Origin: Polytrichum commune
Lineage: Eukaryota > Streptophyta > Polytrichopsida > Polytrichales > Polytrichaceae
Assembly: GCA_950295325.1 (NCBI GenBank)
Contig: OX485809.1
Location: 41,199,081 to 41,263,080 of the forward strand
DNA length: 64,000 bases
Reading direction: 5' to 3'
A model generated the notes under the pieces. The model did not search any database. It was not told where the DNA came from and saw only the letters and a list, made by a program, of their open reading frames with translations. Both the position numbers and the translations under genes were made by a program. How positions within the stretch are numbered: position 1 is the first letter of the stretch; each line of letters starts with the position of its first letter. Below, piece by piece: positions 60,441-64,000 of the stretch.

Positions 60441-63400
60441 ACCTTCCATTTGCCACCCACAAAAGAAAGTGCACAAATATATCACTCAATGATAGCTAGA
60501 TGAAACTTAAAACAACACAAAATAACATATCACATCGAGCATGTTTGCATGGCTCACCTCAAAATAATTATCAATTGGTAGGCTATTTATATGCCAACTT
60601 GACACAAATGAAGGAAAGTTGCAGCATCAACGAGGTTCACCAAAGAAGTCAACCATGTGGCTATGGCAACCACACCCAAAATGATTAGTCTTCAAGTCAA
60701 ATCAAGCTAGACAATAATTATTCCAAATCCCATTCATTCAACCACTTCTTAATGTTTTAAGTTGATTCAATGTGGACAAAGTCCAAGCCTTCCAAATTGG
60801 CAAGATGAATTTTTGCATTGGCAAGGTAGGATTATGAATTGGTAGGGTGGATGTTTGATTAGGCAACGTGGACATAGAGTTCTAGACTTCCAAATTGGCA
60901 AAGTGGTATTTTGATTATCTATGAAGGAGTTCTGATTGGGCAAGGTGGTACCAATTAGCAAAATGTGACTCAACCTCCATGGCGACCATTTTGTTGACCG
61001 AGAACATTGAATCTGGCAACATTTCTATAGGCAAGAGCATAATAGTGTTTTAAGAGGCAACATGGTTATGATTAGGCTAGGTGGATATTTGATACCCCAA
61101 TACAAGGCAAGCAACACAATGCATTTTTTGGAGACCTAGAAAGTAATCTCGACAACATTTCCATAGCCAAGAGCATAACAATGCTACAATCAGCAAGAAG
61201 CACTTGTGATTAGGCTAAGTGAGATTTTTGATCAATCACACATCAAATACATTGAAATGAAGACCGACATGCATGACCAAATTGAAATTGGGCTCACATA
61301 GCAAGGACATTATAAGGCCAAAGGTCAAAAAAATTGCAAAGATATTGCAAGAGCAAATGATTGCAACATTGATGGTGCCATCAAATCACTTCACCAAATT
61401 TAAGGCACTCAAGTCAAGGTGGTCTTAGCCAAAATGCACAGTCACACACCTTTGATTCCTCCCACATCAAAAAACATCATCAGTATCAAAACCTTGATAT
61501 GCTAGATTCCAAGATAAATTTGAAATGTGAGGAGGTTGTATGGGGTTGTGACAAACTTGACAACCCATCCCCATTTTTGATGCACCTTTAGTCTTTAGCG
61601 CTCCCACATGTGTCATTGCCTTTGCTCGCATGTCTCCAAAGAATCCACTTCTCAAGTGCCTCCTCTTGCGTTCGAAATCCTCACATCTCCCGTTTTCATA
61701 AGTAAGAGAAGTAGGTTTGGTGGCAACACTATAAAAGTGAGAGGCGGGGAGAAAATATGCAAGAACAACATCACCTTGCCATGACAACCTCCACCTATTT
61801 CATGTGCAACTTCAGGATGAATCATCTCCAACATGCCTCCCACAATCTTAAATTGACCCCCCTCTTTACTTTTGATAAATTGGGCTAACCAAAGACTCAA
61901 CCTGGTTAAGAGCCCCTAACAAGGCTACGGGGATTGAGGAGAAGACCGGGCAGGTTTGGCAACAGTTAAGCCTAAACCCCCAGTTACCACATTATATCGG
62001 TTAGTTCACCCCCTTCGGTAGTAGGGTCCTTAGTTACTATAATTCACCTAGTAAAATTGGTTTTTTTCATGGTAAACCAAATGTCATTGATCAGTAAACC
62101 AATATTTACTATTGCAATTTCCAATAAGTTATTGATTGGTAAAACTAGTAAGTTATTATAATTAAATTAGTAATTTATTACAAGTCATAAAACATTGATT
62201 GGGCTACAAATTACTTATTGGTCCCAAAATTAATATTGATCCAAATATTACTACTAAATAGAAGCCAAATTTTCTATAACTATTCTACCCTAAACACCTT
62301 GTAGGTTTAGTAAACAACCTTTTTTAATTGTTGGTATTTGGAGATGCTTTTATGCCTCAAACATAGTGAGTCCCGGGTCACTAGAAAATAAATATTGTCC
62401 CCACTCAGGTTAACCTCTTATTGGAAGGCATTGGCACAAAGTTGAGGCCCACTTAGGGAGAGAGGGAATAATGTTGTGTGCGAGTGTACCTCTCATCCAT
62501 CCCACACCCGGGTTGCTCACTTACCATGTTTTCATATATATTACTTGTGTTCAGAGGTAATTAAATTGGGATGGGGGGGGGGGGGTATTTTGGTGTACGG
62601 TAGCATTTTCTGTTGGACACCATTAGTTTTATTATTTTAATAATATTAATATTATTATTTATTATTATTATTAAATGATGAAAATTTGTGCTTTGAATGT
62701 ATTAAGGCGTTTGTTGTTAAAAAAAACCTCATCCTTGAAAGCCCCATCTAAAGTTCAAAATAGACCTCCTAACAAAAGATGCAATCAACCTATACAAACA
62801 TTTACACATGTAGAAACATATCTTATGAAAGCACCCATGATAGTGGATGAAAATGAGTAATTTTCTTCTATCTACAACATCGTACATGGAACCAATTGTG
62901 ACATGTAGGTATAGTGTTCTTCCCTTTTTATTTTCAAATCCTTTGTTATTTCTAAATTTTAAGAAACTATGAGCAATAATTAGACTCCTATGTTTTTGTT
63001 TTTTTATTCACAAGACTCTCATATTTTATTACGGGTTTATTTTCCCTAAAATTGTTTGAAATTTTATCTGAAAAGAATTCGAAGTTGCCCTATGTTTGAT
63101 CTCACGTTGTTTTCAAACTTTCTAAGTGACCTACCCGGACATAAAAACTTGACCCCCCATAGGTGTGTTGCCAATTCATCTCAAATGACCTCGAGTACAC
63201 TAATTCTAGGATTTTAAAGCTAATTCCAATGTCAAATTAAGTAAAGAAAGTAAAATTTGAGATACATACTACTTTGACAATATTATGTCGGATGAATAAG
63301 GCGTACACTCGTACAAGATAATTCCCTCTCTCCCTCCCTCCCTCCCGTCAAGTGCCCCATGGACATAATAGATGGAGACCTTTCATGCCCATAAATCAAC

Positions 63401-63572
63401 GCCATTACCTCAAAATTATGTTGATTTTTGAGTTGTTATGCCAAAATAAACCAATATACCATAGAGGGTACTATATTTTGACAAAATTAATTATTCTCCC
63501 CTCAAATTTTGCCACATATCAACACTGCTTGATTGAAACCCTCTTGAATTTCACGTGGAAACTACATTTAGA
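60441..63572. other. Intergenic DNA with degenerate short repeats
   Basis: At about 60,780-60,965 a motif like ATTGGCAAGGTGG recurs at irregular 25-60-base spacing. A minus-strand frame at 61,787-61,467 (106 codons, with one CQVC pair) has no recognised domain. An (ATT)n tract at about 62,637-62,673, G runs at 62,574 and a (CTCC)n tract near 63,322-63,346 are present. No gene recognised. Confidence 0.4.
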
Positions 63573-63890
63573 CACTACTAGAAAGGATATTTAGTGTTTG
63601 ATTATATTTAATGTTTTTACCACCCTACCGTACTCAACACTAATTTTCAATTCCTTGATAATTAGTGCTAGACATAAATGTTGAAAAGTATATTGAAATA
63701 CTCCTTTCATCATTGTTACTTTTAATTTTTACTTTCGTATCCTCACTAACACTAAATCCAAACATGTAAACATTGATATTTAGTGCATGAGTTTACATTT
63801 AATATGATTTACTTTCATAGGATTATTGACATTTAGTGGATGCGTTTGCATTTAGTGTATCAAACACTAGATATCCTTTTTAGTGTAGTG
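63573..63890. mobile_element. MITE, copy 2 of the 20.4-kb family
   Basis: It begins CACTACTAGAAAGGATATTT and ends ATATCCTTTTTAGTGTAGTG, a ~30-bp imperfect inverted repeat. The interior matches copy 1 (ACCACCCTACC, CAACACTAATTTTCAATT, ATAGGATTATTGACATTTAG). AGA and AAA flank it, so a 3-bp target duplication is possible but imperfect. Confidence 0.85.
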
Positions 63891-64000
63891 AAAATGGAAG
63901 AGAGGGCCTCTACGGCACCACTTATTCTCTTTCGGTGACTCCTTATTGTAGAATGTGTGCATGCTTATTGGCCAAGCTCCCCTCCATCAGCCGGGGCCCT
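63891..64000. other. End of window, nothing recognised
   Basis: The last 110 bases show no gene or repeat I can name. Confidence 0.4.

Overview
This window is nuclear DNA of a land plant. It is AT-rich, gene-poor and full of transposon remnants. The plant assignment rests on one well-preserved gene on the minus strand (5,096-10,259): an ABI3/VP1-type B3 transcription factor with the B1, B2 and B3 blocks in order, spread over six exons with GT-AG introns. I lean towards a non-seed plant (bryophyte, lycophyte or fern), because the ABI3 protein is divergent and the surrounding DNA is unlike seed-plant DNA I would recognise. The sequence alone does not settle this.

Layout. 1-5,095: 3' flank of ABI3 and repeats, no gene recognised. 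5,096-12,200: ABI3 and its GC-richer upstream region with GT/CT microsatellites; its first intron holds a ~310-bp tandem duplication that also copied the exon-1 splice donor. 12,200-16,700: repeats and a decayed pogo/Tigger-like element. 16,698-21,680: a nested mosaic. A long-TIR element contains a pogo-like element with TA target duplications. Next to it lies an intronless, broken copy of an ISWI-type SNF2 chromatin remodeller, itself split by a ~1.7-kb stretch and by a 332-bp MITE whose sister copy lies at 63.6 kb. 21,700-36,400: mostly unrecognised DNA with MITEs and simple repeats. 36,400-37,700: 91-bp and 60-bp tandem repeats, then a tRNA-derived SINE flanked by a 12-bp target duplication.

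The most unusual locus is 40,368-46,345 on the minus strand. It holds a decayed but readable multi-exon gene whose pieces suggest a ParB/sulfiredoxin-like DGNH motif, a lysine-rich possible nuclear localisation signal, and a circularly permuted amino-methyltransferase fold (DYPYG-type motif IV before motif I), as in DNA N6-adenine/N4-cytosine methyltransferases. A second, truncated copy of the last exons lies directly upstream, so this is the remnant of a tandem family.

46,500-64,000 holds a ~540-bp inverted repeat pair, several MITEs, and a decayed PIF/Harbinger-like element with a transposase fragment and a Myb/SANT-like accessory ORF facing each other. Only ABI3 looks like a functional gene; everything else I can name is pseudogene or mobile DNA.
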